The notes: generated by a model not told the origin, from the letters alone. A stretch of 64,000 nt of DNA from a bacterium BMS3Abin02 (GCA_002897675.1 BDSU01000039.1:62001-126000), one strand, 5' to 3'; shown: positions 54,464-62,979, numbered from the stretch's first letter. Translations and numbers: made by a program.

Positions 54464-54952
54464 ATGGCCGTGCGAAGAGTTCGCCGGGTTGTACGCAAGT
54501 TCGATCCGTGGACCGTAATGAAGGTGTCACTCGTCTTCTACGCCGTGCTGGGCCTCGTCTTCATCCTTGCCATTGTGATTCTCTGGGCGATCATCACGAA
54601 TGCCGGAATCCCACAGGCGATCGAGGACTTCTTGAAGAAGATCACCCTTCTCGATCAGGATGCATCGCTCTTCTCGGACGGAGAGCAGTACCTGCGTGTC
54701 GTGGTGTTCCTTTCTGTGGTGTGGACTGCCCTGATGACCGGGTTGACGACGCTGGCAGCGGTGATGTACAACCTGATCTCCGATGTTGTGGGAGGAATCG
54801 AGATCGTCGTTCTCGAAGAGACCCTGAACGTCCCCGTTGCGCCCACACCTGTTCGCCCGCCGCAGCGGTGGTCGACCCCTCCGGCTACGAGTGAGCAGGA
54901 TCTCCCGACCGAGGAGATCGAAGTTGGTCCGATCAAGGCCGCTGGAACCTAG
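54464..54952 (+). CDS. DUF3566 membrane protein
   Basis: This 162-residue protein has a basic N-terminus (VRRVRRVVRKFDPWTVMKVS), two helices (LVFYAVLGLVFILAIVILWA; LRVVVFLSVVWTALMTGLTT) and a C-terminal helix leading to a Pro-rich tail. The mycobacterial protein after gyrA (Rv0007) has this domain and place. Function is unknown. GAGGAG lies nine bases before ATG 54464. Its 3' end overlaps the convergent gene by 20 bp. Confidence 0.85.
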   Translation: MAVRRVRRVVRKFDPWTVMKVSLVFYAVLGLVFILAIVILWAIITNAGIPQAIEDFLKKITLLDQDASLFSDGEQYLRVVVFLSVVWTALMTGLTTLAAVMYNLISDVVGGIEIVVLEETLNVPVAPTPVRPPQRWSTPPATSEQDLPTEEIEVGPIKAAGT

Positions 54953-55604
54953 CTATCTCGAGGCCGGCACTCTCGGCGGCGTCGAGATAAGGGCCGGCAA
55001 CGTCTTCGACGCGGACCGCTCCAATAGGTAGGTCCGACGTCGCCATCACGATTGCAGCAGCGGCCAAGGCTATGCCGGCGAGAAATGCAGCGTGGTCGGC
55101 GACTCCGGTGGAGTGCCGGTTCCCGCTGATGATCAGGCCACCCCAATCGCCGTCGGTCGGAGCAACGAGCAACCCGTCGCGGCGTCGTAGCGCCTTCAGG
55201 GACCCGATCGGAGGCGGGAAGACGACTCGCGTTCCCTTTCGGAGAGGGGTTCCCGGTCGGGTGATCGCGACGAGAGGGGAGTCGATATCGGATTCGTATT
55301 CGAGGCACCGGGCCATGGCGACCAGGCTTGCCTCGGCGAAGAGAGGAATGGACGCGCTTTCTGCGAGTTCGGCGCTGAGAACGAGAGGAATGTCCGCCGC
55401 GACGGCTCGAGCGAGGAGCGTTGTTGGTGTGCTCGTGTCTGAGACGAGCACATCCCACTGGGAGAGGTCCTCGACTCGAACAACCCTTGGGTCTCCGGCC
55501 GGGTCCTGATCGAGGAGCCCGAGCAGATCGAGGCGTCGTTCGGCGAGCAGCACACTCGCGGCACGACCACCAATCGGTCCACTCTGATGGATGGCGATCT
55601 TCAC
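54933..55604 (-). CDS. hypothetical protein with Rossmann-like start
   Basis: This 223-residue protein begins IAIHQSGPIGGRAASVLLAE followed by LGLLDQDP, resembling a dinucleotide-binding G-x-x-G-G-R turn, and continues with alternating strands and helices (DVLVSDTSTPTTLLARAVAA; LIISGNRHSTGVADHAAFLA). No family was recognised. It overlaps the upstream small protein gene by four bases and the convergent DUF3566 gene by 20 bp. Confidence 0.6.
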   Translation of the reverse strand: MKIAIHQSGPIGGRAASVLLAERRLDLLGLLDQDPAGDPRVVRVEDLSQWDVLVSDTSTPTTLLARAVAADIPLVLSAELAESASIPLFAEASLVAMARCLEYESDIDSPLVAITRPGTPLRKGTRVVFPPPIGSLKALRRRDGLLVAPTDGDWGGLIISGNRHSTGVADHAAFLAGIALAAAAIVMATSDLPIGAVRVEDVAGPYLDAAESAGLEIARFQRP

Positions 55605-55708
55605 GGACGTGTGAAGGGTTCCCAGGTTCCTGCCGCAGGACGGGCGGACCGGCGTCTGAGAACGGCTATCCCAACGACAAAGAGGGCAAGGAGCAGGAGT
55701 TTACGCAT
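55601..55708 (-). CDS. DLW-39-like small membrane protein
   Basis: This 35-residue protein has one membrane helix (RKLLLLALFVVGIAVLRRR) and the end AGTWEPFTRP. It resembles the short DLW-39 proteins that many Actinobacteria encode next to gyrA, which end in a Trp-containing motif; here DLW is GTW. The minus strand has TACACT six bases before the ATG and no ribosome site, fitting a leaderless mRNA. Too short for confident homology by eye. Confidence 0.55.
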   Translation of the reverse strand: MRKLLLLALFVVGIAVLRRRSARPAAGTWEPFTRP

Positions 55709-55895
55709 AGGAGAAGTGTAGGGCGGGTCCGTCACTGCATCGTGCGCGCCTCCAGGAGACCGATGACTCACCTGCGAAGGGGAACGCATGAGAGTGTGGC
55801 TTGACTACACAACAGTGGCGGTCGATGTGGAAGACACCTGATCCACGGCGAGTGATGCCGTCGATCTGACCGCAGACGATCCTGTCGATGCGGCG

Positions 55896-56243
55896 ATGCT
55901 CGCGATCGACGTGTATGTCGATGGGATGACGGCGTTGGGGCCAGAGGTGCTCACCGATGTGTTTCGCTCCGGATTCCAGCCCTCTCACTCGGACCTGCTC
56001 GACGAGCTCGTGTCCGTCGACGAGAGAGCCATCTCGCAGATCACCTATGCTTTCGAGCGCTTGCAGGGAGCCGGTCTCGCCTCGCAGCATGTCGATTCCG
56101 GCGATGCGGCCGATCTCTTGTTCTCCGTGATCGCCGTGGCGATGCTCACCTACATGTCGGTTCCGGACACGACACCAGACGGCGTGAAGGCAATCGTACG
56201 CAGCCAGTTCAGGCTGGTGTTCGACGGACTCGGAAGCAGGTAG
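55896..56243 (+). pseudogene. TetR-family C-terminal fragment without DNA-binding domain
   Basis: This 115-codon frame resembles the ligand-binding half of a TetR regulator (DLLDELVSVDERAISQITYA; DAADLLFSVIAVAMLTYMSV; KAIVRSQFRLVFDGLG). No helix-turn-helix is encoded upstream: the same frame meets a stop at 55839 and other frames show no TetR start. Probably a remnant of a truncated regulator. Confidence 0.5.
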
Positions 56244-56456
56244 GCGCTATCCGGCACGCGCGGTGTCGTTCCGTCATGGAATGGCCGAGTGTGCTCTGCC
56301 GCCTCATGGCCACTGTCGGCGAGTCTCCGCTCTGGAGTTGGTACGTGTCGGCATGTCGCCCTCCATGAGTGGGTATTCAGCCGATACACAGGCCTGGTGG
56401 ATTGGGGTGTCGAGCTGTAACCACGCTGAGGTCAGGGGTGTACACGGCGTTGCAGC

Positions 56457-57047
56457 TCAATCCGTCTTGGGTTCCTCGCGCAGTGCGCCCGGGAAGGGTC
56501 CGCCCGCTTCTTGGAGGGGAGCGAGGTACTCGGCGAATCGCTTCTCGGCGCGACGCTGCAGCCATCCGCTGAACGTAGCGGTGATCTCAGGCACGAGGTA
56601 GGCACGGAGCCCCATCCGCAGCGCGGTTCGCAAGGTGCGCGCCACGCACTGGTCGGTGGTGAGCCCTCCGAAGAAAACCTTGTCGATTCCGTTCTCGCGC
56701 AGGAGTTGCGCCAGATCCGTACCGGCGAATGCGTCGAACCCGGTGCGCCCTTGCACGACCGGGTCGCCTTCCTCGAAGATCCCGGCCGTGAACTCTGCTC
56801 GCGGCGTGCCCTTCGTGAATACGCGTCCGAAGGTCAGATGCGCCAACGCTCCTCGCTTGTCCTCGGGATCGATGACGAGAGGTGCGTGGATCACGACTAC
56901 GCCCTCGAGGCGTGCCACCTCGGTGACACGACGTGCCGTGGCGACAACGTGGCGGGTATCGAGCTGGCGTTTGACGAGGCGGTGATAGAGGCCCTGTCGG
57001 GTCCACTGTTCCTGGAATTCGATGAGCACGAGCGCTCGTTTGCTCAC
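56457..57047 (-). CDS. isochorismatase-like cysteine hydrolase
   Basis: This protein of about 196 residues belongs to the isochorismatase-like superfamily. The catalytic Cys is in GLTTDQCVARTL and the Lys in VFTKGTPRAEF. The first catalytic acid, usually Asp (xxDMQ), is Glu in LVLIEFQEQW, a variant seen in some relatives. The substrate is unknown. The GTG at 57047 was chosen because it begins just before the first strand; GTG 57059 is an alternative. Confidence 0.8.
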   Translation of the reverse strand: MSKRALVLIEFQEQWTRQGLYHRLVKRQLDTRHVVATARRVTEVARLEGVVVIHAPLVIDPEDKRGALAHLTFGRVFTKGTPRAEFTAGIFEEGDPVVQGRTGFDAFAGTDLAQLLRENGIDKVFFGGLTTDQCVARTLRTALRMGLRAYLVPEITATFSGWLQRRAEKRFAEYLAPLQEAGGPFPGALREEPKTD

Positions 57048-57090
57048 TCTGCACCACACACTTCGTCGATTCGCGAGGCCGAGAAGGATC

Positions 57091-57966
57091 TCACAGGTAG
57101 CTCCGGAACCATCCAACGGTGCGGGCTCTGGCCTTGTCGGCACCGGGACCGCTGTACACCTCGTAGTGTCCGACATCGATGGTGAGCAGCTCCTTGGGTT
57201 CACGCGCCTGTCGGTAGAGGTGCACGATCTCACTGTGGGGAACGGTGTGGTCATGTGTGGCCCCGATGAGCAGGAGAGGCCGCGGGGCGACAGCGGCGAC
57301 GAACCGTTCCGGCTCGTACTCGAAGATCCGTTCCACGGCGTTGAGAGGGATCTGGACGGCGATGTGGGGCCATCTCTTCTCGGCGTCGGCGAATACCGTG
57401 TCCGACTCCGGGCTGTTGAGCAGCACGGCCGGGTCGATCGTTGCCCCGTCCCCCGTTCGTACGCGCCGGACGGCATCCTCCGCCAGCATCTTGACGAACG
57501 CAGTTCGGCGCTCGGGCGGGAAGCGCTCGAGCATCCGGGGTGCACTGCCGAATCCGATCTGGCCCACCACCGCCTTGACCCGCGAGTCGCGCGCAGTCGC
57601 TTCGATCACCGTTCCGCATCCGAAGCTGGTGCCCCACAGTCCGAGCCGCTCAGGATCCACAACCTCGACGGCAGACAGGAACGTGAGCGCGTTGCGGATG
57701 TCCTCCACTTGGCGCTCAGGAACCAAGAGACCGCGTTCACCGTCGCTTGTTCCGAAACCGCGGTAGTCGAAGGTCAGCACCGCGAATCCGGCGTCGGCCA
57801 GCGCCTGGGCAGTTGGGGGCAGGAGCCACTCCTTGATCCCCCGGAAGCCGTGGGCCATGACGATCGCGGGCCATCCGGCGGTCGGCGGGGTTCCGCCCGG
57901 GAGTCGGATCACCGCCGAGCAGCGGGTTCCCCAACTGTAGAAGTCGACGTTGTGTTCGTGGGCCAT
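57091..57966 (-). CDS. alpha/beta hydrolase
   Basis: This 291-residue hydrolase has the nucleophile in LGLWGTSFGCGTVIEA (G-x-S-x-G), the acid in LLLIGATHDHTVPHSE and His in IDVGHYEVYSG. AIVMAHGFRGIKEWLLPPTA forms the oxyanion strand. It resembles the X-Pro-dipeptidyl/DUF-type hydrolases. Start ATG 57966. It is divergent from the TetR gene, with a shared operator region, and 43 bp upstream of the isochorismatase-like gene, so the two hydrolases are probably one unit under TetR control. Confidence 0.87.
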   Translation of the reverse strand: MAHEHNVDFYSWGTRCSAVIRLPGGTPPTAGWPAIVMAHGFRGIKEWLLPPTAQALADAGFAVLTFDYRGFGTSDGERGLLVPERQVEDIRNALTFLSAVEVVDPERLGLWGTSFGCGTVIEATARDSRVKAVVGQIGFGSAPRMLERFPPERRTAFVKMLAEDAVRRVRTGDGATIDPAVLLNSPESDTVFADAEKRWPHIAVQIPLNAVERIFEYEPERFVAAVAPRPLLLIGATHDHTVPHSEIVHLYRQAREPKELLTIDVGHYEVYSGPGADKARARTVGWFRSYL

Positions 57967-57997
57967 CGCGTTCCAAGCACTTGTGGCGGACACCGGG

Positions 57998-58026
57998 ACG
58001 ATAGAACTAACTGGTTCGTTCGTCAA
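57998..58026 (-). promoter_or_regulatory. hydrolase promoter with TetR operator in the spacer
   Basis: On the minus strand, TTGACG, 17-bp spacer, TATCGT (plus 57998-58003 and 58021-58026). The spacer holds the palindrome AACTAACTGGTTCGTT (58005-58020; form AACNAACNNGTTNGTT). A bound TetR dimer would exclude RNA polymerase. Confidence 0.75.
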
Positions 58027-58048
58027 CCGTCCTGGTAGCCTCCGGCGG

Positions 58049-58702
58049 ATGAAGAGGAACGCCGATGCCACCCGGGCTCGCATCTTCGATGCGGCCAGGG
58101 ATGAGTTCGCCCAGTTCGGGATCGCCGGGGCACGGGTCGATCGCATCGCAGGGAACGCACGGGCCAACAAGGCGCGCATCTACGAGTACTTCGGTGACAA
58201 GGAGACCCTCTTCGCACTGGTGCTCGAGGTAGAGCTGGAGCGGCTCAGCACGGCGATCCCCGTGCCGGACGATCCGCGTCTCATTCCGGTCTACGTGCGA
58301 GCGGTGTTCGATTACCACTGTGCCCACCCGGATCTGGTCCGGCTGCTGTACTGGGAGGCGTTGCGCTTCTCGTCGACCGACGCCCCACGGGAACAGGAGC
58401 GACGGGAGTTCTACGCGGGTCGGGTCGCCTATCTGGAGCGTGCCCAAGCCGAGGGGATCATCTCCTCCGAAGCCGATCCCCGACACCTGCACTTCCTCCT
58501 CTTGGGGTTGGCCACGTCGTGGTTCGGGCTTCCTCAACTCGCCCGGATGCATGTGGATGATGACCCGTCCACTTCTGAGCACAGGCTCGCTCATCGCGAG
58601 CATGTCGTCTGGGCGACGTGTCGTATCCTCGGGTTGGAACCGCCTCGGATCGACGGCGTCGGCGGTGACCCTGCCGGGGCCACACTTCCAACCGACGACT
58701 GA
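58049..58702 (+). CDS. TetR-family transcriptional regulator
   Basis: This 217-residue TetR has an N-terminal helix-turn-helix (ARIFDAARDEFAQFGIAGAR; VDRIAGNARANKARIYEYFG) and a C-terminal domain of the type found in TetR_C_33-like regulators (DYHCAHPDLVRLLYWEALRF). It is divergent from the alpha/beta hydrolase and probably represses it through the operator at 58005-58020. The inducer is unknown. A GGAGCC hairpin follows the stop. Confidence 0.9.
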   Translation: MKRNADATRARIFDAARDEFAQFGIAGARVDRIAGNARANKARIYEYFGDKETLFALVLEVELERLSTAIPVPDDPRLIPVYVRAVFDYHCAHPDLVRLLYWEALRFSSTDAPREQERREFYAGRVAYLERAQAEGIISSEADPRHLHFLLLGLATSWFGLPQLARMHVDDDPSTSEHRLAHREHVVWATCRILGLEPPRIDGVGGDPAGATLPTDD

Positions 58703-59058
58703 ACTTCCGGCTCCATAGGGCCTGTGGCCGGAGCCGCCTCCATGCTCGCGTGTTGCGAGAGGTCAATGAGTCCGGTGGTGACCAGACGAAGTCGGGCGTG
58801 GCGATGGCGCGATCGGCAGGATCGGCGGTCGCCGGCGACCCACCGGTTGTTGTGCTCGATGGTTCGACGGGTGCCTTGGGTACGGGTTTGAGTTTGGCAG
58901 GGGTGCTTCGGCGGCGATTACGCGCCAGACCAGATCGTCGAAGTGCGCGTCGGTGCCCGGGATCGTCCCCGGGTACCAATGACCGCTGGTGGGAACGCCG
59001 CAACTGCGAGCACTCCAACTAATGTGAGAATGACCCGACTGGGGGAGTTACTGAACAC
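58703..59058. other. intergenic stretch, no convincing gene
   Basis: After the TetR hairpin terminator, about 320 bases hold no frame resembling a known protein. On the minus strand a signal-peptide-like segment (ILTLVGVLAVAAFPPAVIG) is followed by frames that stop or shift, possibly the remains of a secreted protein gene. GGGGGAG near 59040 may serve the next gene. Confidence 0.4.
58708..58736 (+). terminator. hairpin after tetR
   Basis: CGGCTCC (58708-58714) pairs with GGAGCCG (58730-58736); inside, GGCC (58719) and GGCC (58726) add a second helix. It starts six bases past the stop. Confidence 0.6.
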
Positions 59059-59316
59059 ATGGCGACCGTGGTGAGATTGGGCGTGCAGGCGGTCGACGGT
59101 GAATGCATACCTGTGCCGAGTCTCGAGATCGGATGCCGGTACAAGTACGTGAGGCGCCCTTCGACTTGGAGTCTGGAATGCACGAATGGGGATGGCCTCG
59201 TCTGGTTCCATGGCGAGCACCAGGAGCCGCCTGTGGAAGTGGACCTGTTCGTCGGGGACCAGTTCTGCGACACGTTCCCGGTCGAAGACGGCACCATCGT
59301 CGTGCTCGAGCTCTGA
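59059..59316 (+). CDS. small beta-rich protein of unknown function
   Basis: This 85-residue protein consists mainly of predicted beta strands (VVRLGVQAVDGECIPVPSLE; PPVEVDLFVGDQFCDTFPVE; TIVVLEL end). The pattern resembles small Ig-like or transthyretin-like modules, but no family is recognised. It contains three Cys. GGGGGAG lies about 12 bases upstream. It ends 22 bp before the FrhB gene, so the two are probably co-transcribed. Confidence 0.55.
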   Translation: MATVVRLGVQAVDGECIPVPSLEIGCRYKYVRRPSTWSLECTNGDGLVWFHGEHQEPPVEVDLFVGDQFCDTFPVEDGTIVVLEL

Positions 59317-59338
59317 CAGCCGACATACGCAAGGCCCA

Positions 59339-60496
59339 GTGGGGAATCTCGATTTGAGGCAACAATGGAAGTACAGCTGGCAGGACCTCGCCAAGGAGGT
59401 GGTCCCGACAGGCCTATGCACAGGCTGTTCCGGCTGCATCATCTCGTGTCCTCATCAAGTGCTGAATCTCAACCGGCACGTCTGGAAACCTGAGCTCGCG
59501 CAAGACGCATGGGTGAACGCAGATGAACGGCGATGTTCCTACGGGGAGCGCGGGTGCACTGTCTGTGCTCGCGTCTGTCCAAGGTTTCGGCTCTGGGAAG
59601 CCGATGCCGACGAGGCGAAATGGTCGCGCCACCGCACCGCCGAGGAGGTCCTCGGAGTTTATCGTGCCATCGTCCTGGTCCAAGCGAAAGACAGTGAGAT
59701 TGCCGACGCCGGCCAGGATGGGGGCCTGGGCACCGCGCTCCTTCTGTACGCCCTGGAGAACGACTACATCGACGCCGCTCTGGTCAGTTTCTTCGATGAG
59801 GAAATGCGGACCCGGCCAGGCATAGCCCGCACGCGAGACGAACTCTTGGCTTGCGCGGGTTCTCGCTATACCTACTCGGCCAATGTGCTTGGAATCGACG
59901 ACGCAAACGAGGTCGGTGCTCAGCGGCTCGGGTTGGTGAGTGTCGGGTGTCAGACGTCGATCCCCCCTGTCGCATATGGGCGCGGAGCGAGGAAACTGGC
60001 CAAGCGGTTCGCCTTGGTCGTCGGCTTGCTGTGCTCAAAGACGTTCACCGACGACATCTACGAAGACCTCCTCGAGGCGAAGTACGGCATCGCGAGACAC
60101 CTCGTCACCAAGATCAACATCAAGGGCCGACTCCAGGTGTGGCACGAGGACGCCGGGACCGGCGCCCCGAAGTACGTGGAGATACCCCTCAAGGAGTGCA
60201 ACGAGTACACCAGGCCCGGGTGCATGCACTGTCCGGATTTTTCTGCTCAACATGCCGACATCTCACTCGGCGGAATCGGTAAGGGCGCCGACACGACCCT
60301 TGCGATCGTTCGGAGTGAACTCGGCGAGGAGATTCTCGCCAAGATGGAGCAGGACGGCCTGGTCACCGTCACCGATGCCACCGAAGACGACCCGGATGCA
60401 ATTGCATTGATCCTCAAGATGGCGAGGCGGCAGAGGAAACGCTGGCCTGTGGAGATCGGCTCCATCCCGGTCACGCCCGAAGAAACATCGACTTGA
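59339..60496 (+). CDS. F420-type FrhB/FdhB iron-sulfur flavoprotein
   Basis: This protein of about 385 residues belongs to the coenzyme F420 hydrogenase/dehydrogenase beta subunit family. It starts with a 4Fe-4S motif CTGCSGCIISCP, then CSYGERGCTVCARVCPRF. The FrhB core follows (DAGQDGGLGTALLLYALEND; VGCQTSIPPVAYGRGARKLA; VVGLLCSKTF), and the family motif TRPGCMHCPDFSAQHADISL with GGIGKG. Such subunits pass electrons between F420H2, FAD and Fe-S partners. No hydrogenase or dehydrogenase partner subunit lies nearby. Start could be GTG 59339 or TTG 59354. Confidence 0.88.
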   Translation: MGNLDLRQQWKYSWQDLAKEVVPTGLCTGCSGCIISCPHQVLNLNRHVWKPELAQDAWVNADERRCSYGERGCTVCARVCPRFRLWEADADEAKWSRHRTAEEVLGVYRAIVLVQAKDSEIADAGQDGGLGTALLLYALENDYIDAALVSFFDEEMRTRPGIARTRDELLACAGSRYTYSANVLGIDDANEVGAQRLGLVSVGCQTSIPPVAYGRGARKLAKRFALVVGLLCSKTFTDDIYEDLLEAKYGIARHLVTKINIKGRLQVWHEDAGTGAPKYVEIPLKECNEYTRPGCMHCPDFSAQHADISLGGIGKGADTTLAIVRSELGEEILAKMEQDGLVTVTDATEDDPDAIALILKMARRQRKRWPVEIGSIPVTPEETST

Positions 60497-60795
60497 GATA
60501 CCCTCGGTTTCCGGGAAAGACTTGGCTTGTCTGTTCGTACGTCGGCTTCGACGGGCGTGTGGCGGTCCTCATGCTCGATGGATGACGGATCTGCGATGGA
60601 TGAGCGCCGACGGCGAGGGTCTTGCCGGCAGTATCGATGGTGCCGGGATCGGACAGGAGGCGCCGTGCGTGCATCGGTGATCCTGAACTCCGTTCTGGCG
60701 TGGGAGCACCGCACGATAGGCAACAGACTCACGCAAGAAGGGAGAGTCTGTGTCCGAGAGCACGAGGTGCCCGGCGCTGCAAGGGGTTTTGTTCG
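60497..60795. other. intergenic stretch with a repeat copy
   Basis: About 300 bases between the FrhB gene and tRNA-Ile hold no gene. The only feature seen is the palindromic repeat copy at 60691-60742. Confidence 0.5.
60691..60742. repeat. dispersed palindromic element, copy B
   Basis: Shares CGTTCT-N-GCGTG and CTCACGCAAGAAGGG with copy A (1210-1259), with a changed middle that keeps ATAG. The right arm can also form GACTC / GAGTC with the next bases. It lies in a gene-free stretch. Confidence 0.55.
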
Positions 60796-60870
60796 TGGGC
60801 CCACCTGGACTTGAACCAGGGGCCTCATCCTTATCAGGGATGCGCTCTAACCAGGCTGAGCTATGGGCCC
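60796..60870 (-). tRNA. ileT: tRNA-Ile (GAT)
   Basis: On the minus strand the 75 bases fold as a cloverleaf: acceptor GGGCCCA / TGGGCCC, D arm GCTC / GAGC, anticodon stem CATCC / GGATG with loop CTGATAA (anticodon GAT), T arm CCTGG-TTCAAGT-CCAGG, discriminator A. CCA is not encoded. tRNA-Ile and tRNA-Ala follow gyrA in mycobacteria too, but there both read rightward. Confidence 0.96.
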
Positions 60871-60980
60871 GTGCCGGGGAATTGTAGTAGCGCGCAGAAA
60901 CGCCACCAATCACGACGCGCCAGAGTGTCTCCGCAACGCGACCGTGATGTGTACGGGGGTTCGTTAGTCTCCCGACTGTC

Positions 60981-61577
60981 ATGAGCCGCGAAACTTGGAA
61001 CACGCGATACAACGAAAGAGAGCTGCTCTGGAGCGCCGAACCAAACGAGTTCCTCGTTACAGAGACACAACAGCTCACCCCCGGCCGGGCGTTGGATATC
61101 GGCGCCGGTGAGGGACGCAACGCGCTGTGGTTGGCCGGGCGGGGATGGCAGGTGACTGCCGTCGATTTCTCGGATGTGGCCATCGCCAAGGGGAGAGAGG
61201 GCGCCCGTCACCGGGGCGTCGAAGTCGAGTGGGTCATCGCCGATCTGCAGACCTACATACCGACGGAACGAAGCTTCGACCTCGTTATCGAGTTCTACAT
61301 CCATATCCCGGAGCCGTGGCGGCCTCAGGTCTGGCGTCGGGCTGCAGACGCCGTCGCAGAGGGTGGAACCCTCCTGGTCGTCGGGCACGATCTTTCCAAC
61401 CTCGAGAAAGGTCACGGCGGTCCGCAAGATCCGGCAGCGCTGTTCACGCCACAGGACGTGGTGACAGCCATCGAGGGTCTGGACGTGCTCAAAGCCGAGC
61501 AGGTGATACGTCATGTCGATGGCCGGGTTGCCATCGACGCCCTCGTGCGAGCCCGACGTGGGTCGAGTCTTCGCTGA
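60981..61577 (+). CDS. SAM-dependent methyltransferase (TehB-like)
   Basis: This 198-residue class I methyltransferase starts WNTRYNERELLWSAEPNEFL. Motif I is RALDIGAGEGRNALWLAGRG (about 37-56), then VTAVDFSDVAIAKGRE and VIADLQTYIPTERSFDLVIE. Such proteins methylate small molecules, tellurite or metabolites in TehB-like relatives; the substrate is unknown. It lies between the two tRNA genes. Confidence 0.85.
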   Translation: MSRETWNTRYNERELLWSAEPNEFLVTETQQLTPGRALDIGAGEGRNALWLAGRGWQVTAVDFSDVAIAKGREGARHRGVEVEWVIADLQTYIPTERSFDLVIEFYIHIPEPWRPQVWRRAADAVAEGGTLLVVGHDLSNLEKGHGGPQDPAALFTPQDVVTAIEGLDVLKAEQVIRHVDGRVAIDALVRARRGSSLR

Positions 61578-61621
61578 CCGATTCATGAAGAAGGCGAACA
61601 ACGTAGAATGCTCCCTACCCT

Positions 61622-61694
61622 GGGGATGTAGCTCAGCTGGAAGAGCACCTGCCTTGCACGCAGGGGGTCGGCGGTTCGAGTCCGCTCATCTCCA
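61622..61694 (+). tRNA. alaT: tRNA-Ala (TGC)
   Basis: This 73-base cloverleaf has acceptor GGGGATG / CATCTCC, D arm GCTC..GAGC, anticodon loop CTTGCAC (anticodon TGC), T loop GTTCGAGTC within GGCGGTTCGAGTCCGCT, and discriminator A. CCA is not encoded. Confidence 0.97.
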
Positions 61695-61758
61695 CGCACG
61701 TTCCAGTGGCGGGACGACCGATAGGGCGCCTCGTTGCCGACCATGACTGGAGGATCGT

Positions 61759-62919
61759 ATGCGCCGTGCCGTGATCGTCGATGCCGTTCGAACCCCTACG
61801 GGCAAGAGGGACGGATACCTGAGGGAGTGGCATCCGGCCGACCTCGCAGGGTACGTTCTCCACGACTTGGTCGAACGTACCGGGCTCGACCCCGCCATCG
61901 TGGACGACGTGATCATGGGGTGCGTCTCCCAGACCGGTGAGCAGGCGTTCAACATCGGCCGGAACGCCCTCCTTGCCGCAGGCTTTCCGGAAAGCGTACC
62001 GGGTGTGACGATCGACCGACAGTGCGGATCCAGTCAGCAGGCGGCGCACTTTGGGGCCCAAGGCATCATGGCGGGCGTCTATGACGTCGTCATCGCCGCC
62101 GGAGTCGAATCGATGACGAGAATCCCCATGGGGGTCACCGCTTCACAAGGTCCGGGATACCCGTTCGGCACCAAGGTCATGCAGCGCTACGACCTGGTTC
62201 CGCAGGGCCTGTCGGCGGAGATGATCGCCGACGAGTGGGACCTCAGTCGTGAACGACTCGATGAGATCTCTCTCGAGTCCCAGCGTCGGGCTGCCCAGGC
62301 TACCGACGAAGGTCGTTTCAAATCGGAGATCGTTCCAATACCGGGGCCCGACGGAGTCCCGGTGATCGCCGACGAGGGGATTCGTCGCGACACGTCGGCG
62401 GAACGGCTGGCTGCACTTCGGCCCGCTTTCAAGCCGGACGGGAAGGTCACGGCGGGGAACTCGTCCCAGATCTCGGACGGGGCGGCCGCCGTCCTGATCA
62501 TGAGCGAAGACAAGGCGCACGAACTCGGCATGCAGCCACTGGCGCGCTTCGTCGATTTCGCGGTCGTGGGTGTCGATCCGGTGACGATGCTCAAAGGGCC
62601 CATACCGGCCACGAAAAAGGTACTGGATCGTACCGGCCTCACCATGGGTCAGATCGATCGATTCGAGATCAATGAGGCGTTCGCGTCGGTGATCGGGGCA
62701 TGGCTCATCGAGATGGATGAAGATCCGGACACCCTGTGGGAGCGGACCAATGTGAATGGGGGAGCGATCGCGCTCGGACATCCTCTTGGATGTTCGGGGG
62801 CCAAACTCATGACGACACTCGTGCATGAACTGCAACGATCGGGGACTCGCTACGGACTTCAGGCGATGTGCGAGGGTGGGGGAATGGCCAACGCGACGAT
62901 CTTGGAGCGAGTCGGGTAG
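61759..62919 (+). CDS. acetyl-CoA acyltransferase (thiolase)
   Basis: This 386-residue thiolase has the nucleophilic Cys89 in [24 protein letters not shown], the signature [20 protein letters not shown] with catalytic His, and the second Cys in [12 protein letters not shown]. It cleaves 3-ketoacyl-CoA in beta-oxidation or condenses acetyl-CoA. GGAGG precedes ATG 61759. It is monocistronic here. Confidence 0.95.
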   Translation: MRRAVIVDAVRTPTGKRDGYLREWHPADLAGYVLHDLVERTGLDPAIVDDVIMGCVSQTGEQAFNIGRNALLAAGFPESVPGVTIDRQCGSSQQAAHFGAQGIMAGVYDVVIAAGVESMTRIPMGVTASQGPGYPFGTKVMQRYDLVPQGLSAEMIADEWDLSRERLDEISLESQRRAAQATDEGRFKSEIVPIPGPDGVPVIADEGIRRDTSAERLAALRPAFKPDGKVTAGNSSQISDGAAAVLIMSEDKAHELGMQPLARFVDFAVVGVDPVTMLKGPIPATKKVLDRTGLTMGQIDRFEINEAFASVIGAWLIEMDEDPDTLWERTNVNGGAIALGHPLGCSGAKLMTTLVHELQRSGTRYGLQAMCEGGGMANATILERVG

Positions 62920-62931
62920 GAAGGCCCTTCG

Positions 62932-62964
62932 TCATCCACAGCATGTGGACGAATCCGTGGATAA
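62932..62964. promoter_or_regulatory. possible DnaA-box cluster
   Basis: TCATCCACA (62932-62940), TGTGGACGA (62944-62952) and CGTGGATAA (62956-62964) lie in 33 bp. Two differ from the consensus at one position and one at two. The first two also form a hairpin (TCCACA-GCA-TGTGGA), so a terminator for the thiolase gene is an alternative reading. Confidence 0.4.
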
Positions 62965-62979
62965 CTACACCTGTGTAAT

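Noticed and set aside
58740-59040. Possible secreted-protein gene on the minus strand
   Set aside because: A signal-like segment is present, but the frame stops and shifts at once; it is at best a remnant.
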